25,554 nucleotides of DNA, from assembly GCA_023390055.1 (NCBI GenBank), contig JAEWDP010000185.1, positions 1 to 25,554 of the forward strand. Direction: 5' to 3'. Position numbers and translations under genes: made by a program. Positions within the stretch are counted from its first letter, which is position 1. Each line of letters starts with the position of its first letter. This document shows, in pieces, positions 6,496 through 14,029 of the stretch. The notes below the pieces were generated by a model. The model saw nothing but the letters and a program-made list of their open reading frames with translations. It made no database searches and was not told the DNA's origin. This DNA is from Pseudomonadota bacterium. Its GTDB lineage: Bacteria; Pseudomonadota; Alphaproteobacteria; Rhizobiales; Rhizobiaceae.

Positions 6496-7836
6496 ATGGG
6501 TATGATGATGTCGAAAAGAATCGGACCAGCAAATCTTTCACGCCGCACGCTTTTGCGATCAGCCGTATCGACCGGTGCGGTCATGATCGCAGCCCCGGTG
6601 CTGGCGCAAAATGCCATTGAAGCTCTGATTGCGGCCCCGCGCCGCGGGGCATGGGACGATCAGTTCGATGCGGCGGCAGCAACGCGCACCGTCGCCTCTG
6701 TGGCCACCAACAATCCGGTCCTTGGTCCAAATGCGCCTGCCAATATCCAGCAAGCGATCATGAAATATCAGTTGATCGTTTCGAACGGTGGCTGGCCGCG
6801 GGTGCAGCCTGCCCAGAAACTGCGGCTTGGTGTCGTCGATCCCGCTGTTCAGCAATTGCGCCAGCGTTTGATAATTTCCGGAGACCTGCCGCGGGATGTC
6901 GGCATGTCCAACGCGTTTGATTCCTATGTTGACGGTGCCGTAAAACGCTTTCAGGCGCGTCACGGTCTTCCCGCCGACGGTGTGCTGGGCGAATTCACGC
7001 TGAAGGCGATGAACATTCCGGCCACGACGCGTCTGCATCAGCTCGAAACCAATCTTGTCCGCCTTCAATCCATGTCAGGTGATCTTGGCCGCCGGTATGT
7101 CATGGTCAATATTCCAGCGGCCTATATCGAGGCCGTGGAAAATGGTCGTGTGGCCCTTCGCAACACGGCCATCGTCGGCTCGATCGAACGCCAGTCGCCG
7201 ACACTGAACTCGAAGATCTACGAAGTCATCCTCAATCCGTACTGGACCGCGCCGCGCTCGATCATCCAGAAGGATATCATGCCGCTGATGCGCAAGGATC
7301 CGACCTACCTGGCGAGCAACAACATCCGCCTGTTTGACAATAAGGGCAATGAAGTCGCGCCCGAAACCATCGACTGGAACGCTGAGAAAGCCCCGAACCT
7401 GATGTTCCGTCAGGACCCGGGAAAGATCAACGCCATGTCTTCGACGAAGATCAACTTCCACAACAAGCATGCCGTCTATATGCACGATACGCCGCAGCAG
7501 GGCCTGTTCAACAAGCTGATGCGCTTTGAATCGTCCGGCTGTGTCCGCGTTCAAAATGTCAGGGACCTGACGACGTGGCTCCTGAAGGAAACGCCGGGCT
7601 GGTCGCGCCAGGAGATGGAGCGCGTCATCGCTACACGGAAAAACAACCCGATCAGGCTTGCCGAGGAGGTTCCGGTCTATTTCGTCTATATCACTGCCTG
7701 GTCGGCTGCTGACGGCGTGGTTCAGTTCCGCGATGACATCTACCAGCGTGACGGTGCAACCGAACTGGCATTGCAGACGACGACAGGGATCGAGCAGTCC
7801 GCCGGCCCGATCGGTGCAGACCTTTTGCCGCAGTAA
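6496..7836 (+). CDS. L,D-transpeptidase (YkuD) with peptidoglycan-binding domain and Tat-type signal
   Basis: A 446-residue periplasmic enzyme that forms 3-3 cross-links in peptidoglycan or attaches proteins to it. Residues 1-38 are an export signal with twin arginines (NLSRRTLLRSAV), hydrophobic core and a VLAQNA cleavage region, which looks Tat-type. A peptidoglycan-binding-1-like helical domain spans about 112-175 (VDGAVKRFQARHGLPADGVLGEFT). The YkuD catalytic domain spans about 200-365, with His330 in YMHDTP and the nucleophile Cys349 in SSGCVRV. The large insert and C-terminal extension resemble the YcbB/LdtD class. I chose ATG 6496 because AGGGG (6486-6490) sits five bases upstream; a GTG at 6481 would place that site inside the gene. 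LdtR just upstream probably regulates it. Confidence 0.93.
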   Translation: MGMMMSKRIGPANLSRRTLLRSAVSTGAVMIAAPVLAQNAIEALIAAPRRGAWDDQFDAAAATRTVASVATNNPVLGPNAPANIQQAIMKYQLIVSNGGWPRVQPAQKLRLGVVDPAVQQLRQRLIISGDLPRDVGMSNAFDSYVDGAVKRFQARHGLPADGVLGEFTLKAMNIPATTRLHQLETNLVRLQSMSGDLGRRYVMVNIPAAYIEAVENGRVALRNTAIVGSIERQSPTLNSKIYEVILNPYWTAPRSIIQKDIMPLMRKDPTYLASNNIRLFDNKGNEVAPETIDWNAEKAPNLMFRQDPGKINAMSSTKINFHNKHAVYMHDTPQQGLFNKLMRFESSGCVRVQNVRDLTTWLLKETPGWSRQEMERVIATRKNNPIRLAEEVPVYFVYITAWSAADGVVQFRDDIYQRDGATELALQTTTGIEQSAGPIGADLLPQ

Positions 7837-7860
7837 GTCAGGCACTGATCCAGAAATTGA

Positions 7861-7889
7861 GGTCGCGCTTGCCGTAGCGCGGCCCTTTT
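7861..7889 (+). terminator. Hairpin terminator after the L,D-transpeptidase gene
   Basis: GGTCGCGCT (7861-7869) pairs with AGCGCGGCC (7876-7884), including one G-U pair, around a six-base loop, followed by CTTTTCTGTTCT. It lies 25 bases after the stop and separates this gene from glyA. Confidence 0.65.
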
Positions 7890-8001
7890 CTGTTCTGGAG
7901 CATGGTAACTCTGGGCAAATGTCGCACGCCGTATTGCCCAAAACCGGGGCAGCCGCTAAGACGCTGGCAAACATATCCCGATCCGTCTGAGGAGACCTGC
8001 C

Positions 8002-9291
8002 ATGTCGAATACCGAGACCTTCTTCTCCCGTTCGCTTTCCGATACCGACCCGGAAATCTTTGACGCGATCGAAAAAGAGCTTGGTCGCCAGCGCCACGAG
8101 ATCGAACTCATTGCATCGGAAAATATCGTCTCACGTGCCGTGCTCGAAGCGCAAGGCTCGATCATGACGAACAAGTATGCAGAAGGCTATCCGGGCAAGC
8201 GCTATTATGGTGGCTGCCAGTTTGTCGATATTGCCGAAGAACTGGCCATCGAACGCGCCAAGAAGCTTTTTGGCGTGGCGTTTGCCAACGTGCAGCCGAA
8301 TTCCGGCTCGCAGATGAACCAGGCCGTTTTTCTTGCGCTGCTTCAGCCGGGCGATACCTTCATGGGGCTCGACCTCAACTCGGGCGGCCATCTCACGCAT
8401 GGCTCGCCGGTGAACATGTCCGGCAAGTGGTTCAACGTCGTCTCCTACGGTGTCCGTGAAGAAGATCATCTCCTCGACATGGACGATGTTGCCGAAAAGG
8501 CAAGGACCCACAAGCCGAAGCTCATCATTGCTGGTGGTACCGCATATTCGCGCATCTGGGACTGGAAGCGCTTCCGTGAGATTGCCGATGAGGTTGGTGC
8601 CTATCTGATGGTTGACATGGCCCATATTGCAGGGCTCGTCGCCGGCAACCAGCATCCATCACCTTTCCCGCATTGCCATGTGGCCACGACCACTACGCAC
8701 AAGTCGTTGCGCGGCCCACGTGGCGGGATTGTCCTGACGAACGACGAGGCAATCGCCAAGAAGGTCAATTCCGCGGTTTTCCCTGGCCTGCAGGGTGGCC
8801 CGTTGATGCATATCATAGCGGCCAAGGCCGTTGCATTCGGCGAAGCGCTGCAGCCGGATTTCAAGGACTACGCCGCCCAGGTCGTCGTAAATGCCAAAAC
8901 GCTTGCTGAAACACTCAAGGCAGGTGGTCTCGATATCGTCTCCGGCGGTACAGACAATCACCTCATGCTTGTTGATCTGCGAAAGAAGAATGCGACCGGA
9001 AAACGGGCGGAAGCGGCCCTTGGCCGCGCCTACATCACCTGCAACAAGAACGGCATCCCGTTCGATCCGGAAAAGCCCTTCGTGACCTCAGGGGTTCGTC
9101 TCGGCACGCCTGCCGGAACCACACGGGGTTTCAAGGAAGCTGAGTTCAAGGAAATCGGTTCTCTGATCGTGGAGGTTCTTGACGGTCTGAAATCGGCCAA
9201 TTCCGACGAGGGCAATGCTCCAGTCGAGGCCGCTGTTCGTGACAAGGTCGTGGCCCTGACAGGCCGCTTCCCGATGTATCCCTACATGTAA
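8002..9291 (+). CDS. glyA: Serine hydroxymethyltransferase
   Basis: GlyA is a PLP enzyme that converts serine and tetrahydrofolate into glycine and 5,10-methylene-tetrahydrofolate, the main one-carbon source for thymidylate, purines and methionine. The 429-residue protein is complete. The substrate-binding block ELIASENIVSRAV (about 35-47), NKYAEGYPGKRYYGG (57-71) and the PLP lysine Lys234 in TTTHKSLRGPRGG are all present, as is VDMAHIAGLVAG (204-215). The start ATG has GAGGAG ten to fifteen bases upstream. It is the first gene of a compact rightward run: nrdR begins 15 bases after its stop. The terminator at 7861-7889 means it has its own promoter in the preceding 110 bases, though I could not pick out a clear one. 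Confidence 0.98.
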   Translation: MSNTETFFSRSLSDTDPEIFDAIEKELGRQRHEIELIASENIVSRAVLEAQGSIMTNKYAEGYPGKRYYGGCQFVDIAEELAIERAKKLFGVAFANVQPNSGSQMNQAVFLALLQPGDTFMGLDLNSGGHLTHGSPVNMSGKWFNVVSYGVREEDHLLDMDDVAEKARTHKPKLIIAGGTAYSRIWDWKRFREIADEVGAYLMVDMAHIAGLVAGNQHPSPFPHCHVATTTTHKSLRGPRGGIVLTNDEAIAKKVNSAVFPGLQGGPLMHIIAAKAVAFGEALQPDFKDYAAQVVVNAKTLAETLKAGGLDIVSGGTDNHLMLVDLRKKNATGKRAEAALGRAYITCNKNGIPFDPEKPFVTSGVRLGTPAGTTRGFKEAEFKEIGSLIVEVLDGLKSANSDEGNAPVEAAVRDKVVALTGRFPMYPYM

Positions 9292-9306
9292 GTCGAAGGA
9301 GAGGGG

Positions 9307-9786
9307 ATGCGCTGTCCTTATTGCGGTTCTGAAGATACGCAGGTGAAGGATTCACGTCCGGCGGAGGACAATACGTCCATTCGCCGGCGACGCATCTGCC
9401 CGGACTGCGGTGGTCGCTTCACCACCTTCGAGCGCGTGCAGTTGCGTGAACTGATGGTGTTGAAAAAGACGGGCCGCAAGGTGCTCTTCGATCGCAACAA
9501 GCTGGTGCGTTCCTTTCAGATCGCACTGCGCAAGCGACCGGTCGACAACGACCGGATCGAGCGTGCCGTCTCCGGCATTGTTCGACGATTGGAAAGCTCT
9601 GGAGAAAACGAGATTTCATCGGAAGCAATCGGCCTGCAGGTCCTGGAATCCCTCAAGACCCTCGATGATGTGGCCTTTGTTCGCTATGCCTCGGTTTATC
9701 GCGATTTCAGCCACGCGGAAGATTTCGAGAAGGTCATTGAAGAGATCAATGCCAAGATCGCCCGTGATCCCGGGTTAGAGCCCTAG
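9307..9786 (+). CDS. nrdR: Transcriptional repressor NrdR
   Basis: NrdR is a nucleotide-sensing repressor of ribonucleotide reductase genes. The 159-residue protein begins with a zinc ribbon, Cys3-x2-Cys6 and Cys31-x2-Cys34 (CPYCGSEDTQVKDSR and RRICPDCGGRFTTFE), followed by an ATP-cone domain at about 49-139 (VLKKTGRKVLFDRNKL to FVRYASVYRDF) that reads ATP/dATP. It starts with a strong AGGAGAGGGG ribosome site directly before the ATG. It sits 15 bases after glyA and 2 bases before ribD, so all are probably cotranscribed. No NrdR boxes were noticed in the window; its targets are expected elsewhere. The glyA-nrdR-rib order is familiar in alphaproteobacteria. Confidence 0.97.
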   Translation: MRCPYCGSEDTQVKDSRPAEDNTSIRRRRICPDCGGRFTTFERVQLRELMVLKKTGRKVLFDRNKLVRSFQIALRKRPVDNDRIERAVSGIVRRLESSGENEISSEAIGLQVLESLKTLDDVAFVRYASVYRDFSHAEDFEKVIEEINAKIARDPGLEP

Positions 9787-9788
9787 GG

Positions 9789-10883
9789 ATGACGGTGGCA
9801 TCCGAAGACCAGCGTTTCATGGCCGCAGCACTGCGGTTGTCACGCTGGCATACGGGTCTCACCGGAGCAAATCCTTCCGTGGGATGCCTCGTCGTCAAGG
9901 ACGGTGTTATCCTTGGAAGCGGCGTTACTGCAATCGATGGCCGTCCGCACGCAGAAACCCAGGCATTGGGGATGGCCGGCACAAACGCCAGCGGCGCAAC
10001 CCTTTACGTGACACTCGAGCCCTGTTCCCATCACGGCAAGACACCGCCTTGTGCTGATGCCATCGTGGCCGCAGGGATCGCAAGGGTCGTTGTGAGCCTT
10101 GCAGATCCCGATCCGCGTGTCTCGGGTCGCGGCCTTGCCATCTTGCGTGACCACGGCATCACGGTAGACGGAGCAATCATGGAGGAAGAGGTACGCCGCG
10201 CATTGCAGGCCTACCTCATGCGGCAGTTGCGGGGGCGCCCGCATGTTACCTTGAAACTTGCAGTTTCTGCCGATGGAATGATCGGTCGCAAAGGGGCAGG
10301 GCAGGTTGCCATCACCGGTGCCGGTGCCCGTGCCCAGTCCCATCTTGTCAGGGCTGAAACGGACGCCATTCTTGTCGGTATCGGCACGGCACTTGCCGAT
10401 GATCCCGAATTGACATGCCGTACGCCTGGCCTTGAGAACCTGTCGCCGCTGCGGATCGTTCTTGATCGCCGGCTTGATCTTCCGCTTAGATCGAAGCTCG
10501 TTTATACGGCAAGTGATACACCTGTCATGGTCGTATCATTGGGTGACAGGGATGCCGATGACGCCGGGCGCGAAGACAGAGGTGCCATGCTTTCCGCTGC
10601 TGGTGTCGAACTCCTTACCGCAGAAACACTCCAGACCTTCTTGAACACGCTTGCAGCCCGGGGCCTTTCTTCAATCCTCATCGAAGGTGGTGCAACCGTT
10701 GCGCGTAGCTTTCTGGACGCCGGGCTGGTCGACAGGATCCTTCTGTTTGAAGGCACTGTGAACGTTGGCGCCGACGGTATTGCATCTCCCATTCAACGAT
10801 CCGATATGCCGCACGGCTATCGTCTGGTCCGCAGTTCACAATTCGGGACCGATCATTGCCATGAATACGAAAGGTTTTCTTGA
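9789..10883 (+). CDS. ribD: Bifunctional riboflavin deaminase/reductase RibD
   Basis: RibD performs two successive steps of riboflavin synthesis: deamination of the diaminopyrimidine from GTP and NADPH-dependent reduction of the ribosyl side chain. The N-terminal deaminase domain (about 5-145) has the zinc site His54-Ala-Glu56 (PHAETQAL) and Cys79/Cys88 in PCSHHGKTPPC. The C-terminal reductase domain (about 150-360) starts at RPHVTLKLAVSADGMIG and includes LIEGGATVARSF. The 364-residue length is normal for the fused enzyme. It begins two bases after the nrdR stop, and its own TGA shares one base with the ribE ATG, which implies translational coupling. The ribA/ribB step that supplies its partner substrate is not in the window. 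Confidence 0.97.
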   Translation: MTVASEDQRFMAAALRLSRWHTGLTGANPSVGCLVVKDGVILGSGVTAIDGRPHAETQALGMAGTNASGATLYVTLEPCSHHGKTPPCADAIVAAGIARVVVSLADPDPRVSGRGLAILRDHGITVDGAIMEEEVRRALQAYLMRQLRGRPHVTLKLAVSADGMIGRKGAGQVAITGAGARAQSHLVRAETDAILVGIGTALADDPELTCRTPGLENLSPLRIVLDRRLDLPLRSKLVYTASDTPVMVVSLGDRDADDAGREDRGAMLSAAGVELLTAETLQTFLNTLAARGLSSILIEGGATVARSFLDAGLVDRILLFEGTVNVGADGIASPIQRSDMPHGYRLVRSSQFGTDHCHEYERFS

Positions 10884-11494
10884 TGTTCACGGGTATCGTT
10901 ACCGACGTTGGAACGGTCGCGGAGCTGACCCCTCTCAATGCGGGCGTCAGGCTCAAGGTCGTAACGAATTATGATCCAGGATCCATCGATCTGGGAGCTT
11001 CTATCGCGCATGCCGGCGTCTGCCTCACCGTGGTTGACGTTTCCGACAAGGCCGGCAACGATCGATGGTTCAAGGTCGAAGCATGGGAGGAGGCACTGCG
11101 CCTGACCACACTTTCCGGTTGGCGAGAAGGAACCAGGATCAATCTTGAGCGGGCTTTGAAGGTGGGCGATGAGCTCGGTGGTCACATCGTGTCTGGCCAT
11201 GTTGACGGCAAGGCCGAGATCGTGTCCGTGACGGCCGAAGGTGACGCCGTGCGTTTCCGGCTGCGTGCACCAGACGAGTTCGCCCGCTTCGTCGCCCCGA
11301 AAGGCTCGGTGGCACTCGATGGAACCTCTTTGACGGTCAATGCCGTTGATGGTGTCGAGTTCGATGTCCTTCTTATCCGTCACTCCCTCTTGGTGACGAC
11401 CTGGCATGAGCGCAAGCCTGGGGATTTTGTAAACTTCGAAGTGGATACGATGGCGCGCTACGCTGCCCGCCTGGCCGAGTTTCCGACGCGGTGA
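10883..11494 (+). CDS. ribE: Riboflavin synthase, alpha subunit
   Basis: Riboflavin synthase dismutates two 6,7-dimethyl-8-ribityllumazine molecules into riboflavin plus the RibH substrate. The 203-residue protein opens with MFTGIVTDVG, the universal family start, and has two similar six-stranded barrels (about 1-97 and 98-195), the second containing GGHIVSGHVDGKAEIVS. The ATG at 10883 overlaps the last base of the ribD stop; an in-frame TTG three bases earlier is not needed. It ends the glyA-nrdR-ribD-ribE run, followed by a hairpin terminator at 11619-11654. RibH, which supplies its substrate, lies 3.8 kb downstream in a separate block. Confidence 0.97.
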   Translation: MFTGIVTDVGTVAELTPLNAGVRLKVVTNYDPGSIDLGASIAHAGVCLTVVDVSDKAGNDRWFKVEAWEEALRLTTLSGWREGTRINLERALKVGDELGGHIVSGHVDGKAEIVSVTAEGDAVRFRLRAPDEFARFVAPKGSVALDGTSLTVNAVDGVEFDVLLIRHSLLVTTWHERKPGDFVNFEVDTMARYAARLAEFPTR

Positions 11495-11618
11495 CCGCGA
11501 TCTGGTCGAACCACAGTCATTGGTCTGACAAGCCGCACATGACCTGGTGCTCATGCCAAAGCGTGTTTTCCCTGCGGGACTTCGTCAATACGCTTCTGTC
11601 GACGAACTCGCAGGCTCG

Positions 11619-11654
11619 GTCGTGGAGGCCTGCAATACTCCACGACTTGGTTTT
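11619..11654 (+). terminator. Hairpin terminator between ribE and the convergent permease gene
   Basis: GTCGTGGAG (11619-11627) and CTCCACGAC (11638-11646) form a perfect nine-base-pair stem with a ten-base loop, followed by TTGGTTTTCTC. This reads as a terminator for the rightward glyA-to-ribE run. The reverse direction lacks a T-run, so it would be weak for the leftward permease gene. Confidence 0.6.
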
Positions 11655-11687
11655 CTCATGTTCTTGCTTAAGCAGGCAGGGTCTGGC

Positions 11688-13031
11688 TCAAGAAACCGTC
11701 TCGTCATTGTCTTCCCGGCGGATCAAAGAGGTCCGCCCAAGAGCGTGATAAAAGACGATCGCTCCGATCGTTGCGGTGCCAATTCCGTCAAGGGTGAAGC
11801 CCGCAACATCAAGCTTGAAGTTCCCAGCCCCAAGAACGAGCGCTACGCCGACCGTGATGAGATTGCGAGGCTCGGCGAAGTCGACCTTGTTTTCAACCCA
11901 GATCCGACCCGCCGTTGCTGCGATGAGGCCGAACACGACGATGGAAAGCCCTCCGAGCACGGGCCCGGGAATAGTCTGGATGAGGGCTCCGAACTTGGGG
12001 GAAAAACCGAGGAGAATTGCAATGGCAGCCGCGACGAGGAAAATGAGGGTAGAGAAGATGCGCGTCACCGCCATCACGCCCATGTTTTCCGCATAGGTTG
12101 TCATCCCGGTTGCACCGAAGGACCCCGAAAACATCGTTGCGATACCATCACCGATGAAGGCACGGCCGAGGTATGGATCGAGATTGCGCCCCGTCATTGC
12201 GCCGATCGCCTTGATATGCCCAAGGTTTTCGGCAACGAGGATGACGACGACGGGAGCGATCAATGTGATTGCAGATCCCGAGAATACGGGCGCGGTGAAA
12301 CGGGGCCAACCGAACCAGGCCGCTTCCGAGACACCGCTAAAGTCGATCGGCATGCCGAAGCCGAGGCCATTGGCAATCACGAGATAGGCGATATAGGCAA
12401 GCGCGCCGCCGATCAGGATTGGCAGCCGTCGCATCATCCCTGGAGCATAGACTGCAACGGCACCCACGGACACAAAGGTCAAGATTGCGATCCAGCGTGA
12501 CAACTGATCCCCATCAGGGTTTGCAGCACTTGTGCCCGACGCACTGGCAATCGCGATCGGCGCAAGTACAAGCCCGATCGCTGCAACAATTGCTCCGGTA
12601 AGGACCGGCGGCATGAGCCGCTCGATCCAGCGGTGGCCGGCAAGTACGACGATCACACCAATCAGCGTATAAAGTGCGCCTGCGGCAATGATGCCACCAA
12701 GCGCCACTGCGATGTTCGGGTTGGGGGCGCCGGCGATGGCACCCGTTGCGGCAAGCACCGGTCCGATGAAGGCAAACGAAGAGCCGAGATAGCTCGGTAC
12801 GCGTCCTCCGACCGCAATGAAAAAGATCAGCGTCGAAAGGCCCGAAAACAGGATCGAGACGTTGGGATCAAATCCCATGAGGATTGGTGCAAGGACGGTT
12901 GAGCCGAACATTGCAACGACATGCTGGAGCCCAAGAACCATTGTCTGCCCGGCAGGCAGTCGCTCATCGGGCAGTATGCGTCCTTGTGTCTTCAGTCGCC
13001 AGCGTGGAAAATAACCGCCTGTCTCGTGCAT
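11688..13031 (-). CDS. Uracil/xanthine permease, NCS2 (NAT) family
   Basis: A 447-residue inner-membrane symporter importing a nucleobase with H+. It has about 14 hydrophobic helices. The first holds the QH motif (GLQHVVAMFGSTVLAP); the later VAENLGHIKAIGAMTG and AENMGVMAVTR segments are the conserved Glu helices and NAT signature of the UraA/xanthine permease family. Sequence does not decide between uracil and xanthine or urate. I chose ATG 13031 because a GAGG ribosome site lies six to ten bases upstream and the protein then starts as family members do; the frame remains open to 13244, but those 71 extra residues are polar and look like untranslated leader. It is transcribed against the flanking riboflavin and phosphate genes, apparently as a single-gene unit. 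Confidence 0.94.
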   Translation of the reverse strand: MHETGGYFPRWRLKTQGRILPDERLPAGQTMVLGLQHVVAMFGSTVLAPILMGFDPNVSILFSGLSTLIFFIAVGGRVPSYLGSSFAFIGPVLAATGAIAGAPNPNIAVALGGIIAAGALYTLIGVIVVLAGHRWIERLMPPVLTGAIVAAIGLVLAPIAIASASGTSAANPDGDQLSRWIAILTFVSVGAVAVYAPGMMRRLPILIGGALAYIAYLVIANGLGFGMPIDFSGVSEAAWFGWPRFTAPVFSGSAITLIAPVVVILVAENLGHIKAIGAMTGRNLDPYLGRAFIGDGIATMFSGSFGATGMTTYAENMGVMAVTRIFSTLIFLVAAAIAILLGFSPKFGALIQTIPGPVLGGLSIVVFGLIAATAGRIWVENKVDFAEPRNLITVGVALVLGAGNFKLDVAGFTLDGIGTATIGAIVFYHALGRTSLIRREDNDETVS

Positions 13032-13171
13032 GGTGTGCCTCGTTGCATTGGTTTTTGCCCGGCGACATTGACGACCCCCTTGAGGTTGTCGAAGAAAGAT
13101 CGCGTTGTCGCTGGCCTGGCATTCACTTCGTTCGCCGCATTGATTCGCGGGCGTCAGTCCGCCTTGACTTT

Positions 13172-13185
13172 CGATACTTGTATCG
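13172..13185. promoter_or_regulatory. Short palindrome upstream of the permease gene
   Basis: CGATACTTGTATCG is a six-base inverted repeat around a TT centre, 141 bases upstream of the permease start. It has the size of an HTH-dimer operator. The regulator is not recognisable and a chance palindrome is possible. Confidence 0.25.
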
Positions 13186-13342
13186 GCTGCAGCTGTCATC
13201 GGCTCGGGCGGTTTTCCCACGGAATAGTCGTTCCAGGCCCGCATCGAACGACAAGGCGTAAAACTTTTACCCGTATTCAGAACGTTGATATCGACGTGGG
13301 ATTGTCTGATTTCTGCGTTGCTTCGGCTGCACGACTGCCTTT

Positions 13343-13360
13343 ATGACAGCTTTGTGACAG
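13343..13360 (-). promoter_or_regulatory. PhoB binding site (Pho box) before DUF47-pit
   Basis: The plus strand reads ATGACAG-CTTT-GTGACAG, two seven-base direct repeats spaced by four, equal to CTGTCAC-AAAG-CTGTCAT on the minus strand. This fits the PhoB consensus of two CTGTCAT-type repeats in an 11-base period. It ends 24 bases before the DUF47 start codon. In Sinorhizobium meliloti the equivalent orfA-pit operon is repressed by PhoB under phosphate limitation, and the promoter-proximal, reversed position here agrees with repression. The regulatory sign is inferred. Confidence 0.75.
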
Positions 13361-13384
13361 TGAGACGCACTGAGGATCAGATCG

Positions 13385-14029
13385 ATGATGAGCATTTTCC
13401 GAAAAATGATGCCGCGGGAAGACAAGTTCTTTGACTTGTTCTCCGACCATGTGCTGACGGTGGTCGAGGCCGCCGAGGCCCTGGAGGAGCTCCTTAACGG
13501 CAAGGAGATGGAGAAGAACTGCCAGCGGATCATCGACCTTGAAGAGCGCGCCGACGTCATTACGCAGGAAGTGCTTCTTGCCGTGCGCCGCAGCTTCATC
13601 ACCCCGTTCGATCGCGGCGATATCCAGGATCTGATCCAGTCGATGGATGACGCCATCGACATGATGCACAAGACGGTCAAGACGATTCGCCTGTTCGAAC
13701 AGACGGAATTTGATCCGCTGATGTGTGCGATGGGTGGTGAAATCGTCAAGGCCGCCCGTCTTGTCGCGCAGGCCATCCCGCTTCTCAACAAGGTCGGGAC
13801 GAATGCTCAGCGCCTGACGGCCATTTCCCAAGAGGTGACAGAAGTTGAAGACCGCTCCGACGATCTCCATGATCAGGGTATGAAGGAACTCTTTCTTCGA
13901 CATGGTTCGTCCGGCAATGCTATGGCCTACATGATCGGAGCCAAGCTCTACGCAGAACTGGAGAAGGTCGTGGATCGCTTTGAAGACGTTGCCGACGAAA
14001 TCAGCGGCATTGTCATCGAGAACGTCTGA
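13385..14029 (+). CDS. DUF47-family (PhoU-like) protein, Pit accessory
   Basis: A 214-residue, mostly helical cytoplasmic protein of the DUF47 family, structurally related to PhoU. Family members are almost always coded next to a Pit phosphate carrier and are thought to regulate it; the rhizobial gene is known as orfA of orfA-pit. Characteristic segments include KFFDLFSDHVLTVVEAAEAL near the start, ERADVITQEVLLAVRRSFITPFDRGDIQDLIQSMDDAIDMM, and the closing EKVVDRFEDVADEISGIVIENV. The ATG at 13385 has a GAGG site at 13372-13375; a second ATG follows immediately. Its stop overlaps the pit ATG by one base (TGATG at 14027-14031), so the two are translationally coupled. A Pho box lies just upstream. 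Confidence 0.93.
   Translation: MMSIFRKMMPREDKFFDLFSDHVLTVVEAAEALEELLNGKEMEKNCQRIIDLEERADVITQEVLLAVRRSFITPFDRGDIQDLIQSMDDAIDMMHKTVKTIRLFEQTEFDPLMCAMGGEIVKAARLVAQAIPLLNKVGTNAQRLTAISQEVTEVEDRSDDLHDQGMKELFLRHGSSGNAMAYMIGAKLYAELEKVVDRFEDVADEISGIVIENV

Larger units (their letters stand above)
13032..13384. other. 353-base divergent promoter region between the permease and DUF47 genes
   Basis: This region must hold the promoters of both divergent genes. It contains a near-perfect palindrome at 13172-13185 and a PhoB box at 13343-13360. I looked for a purine or xanthine riboswitch before the permease and saw no motif I could name; covariance-model scanning of the minus strand would be decisive. Confidence 0.55.

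Noticed and set aside
7075..8097. Leftward 340-codon open frame
   Set aside because: Antisense to the L,D-transpeptidase gene and the glyA start; its composition is that of a shadow frame and the sense genes are certain.
11547..12500. Rightward 317-codon open frame
   Set aside because: Antisense to the nucleobase permease, with a polar, low-complexity product typical of the complement of a membrane-protein gene.
13032..13244. N-terminal extension of the nucleobase permease
   Set aside because: The frame is open, but ATG 13031 has a proper ribosome site and gives the family's normal N-terminus.
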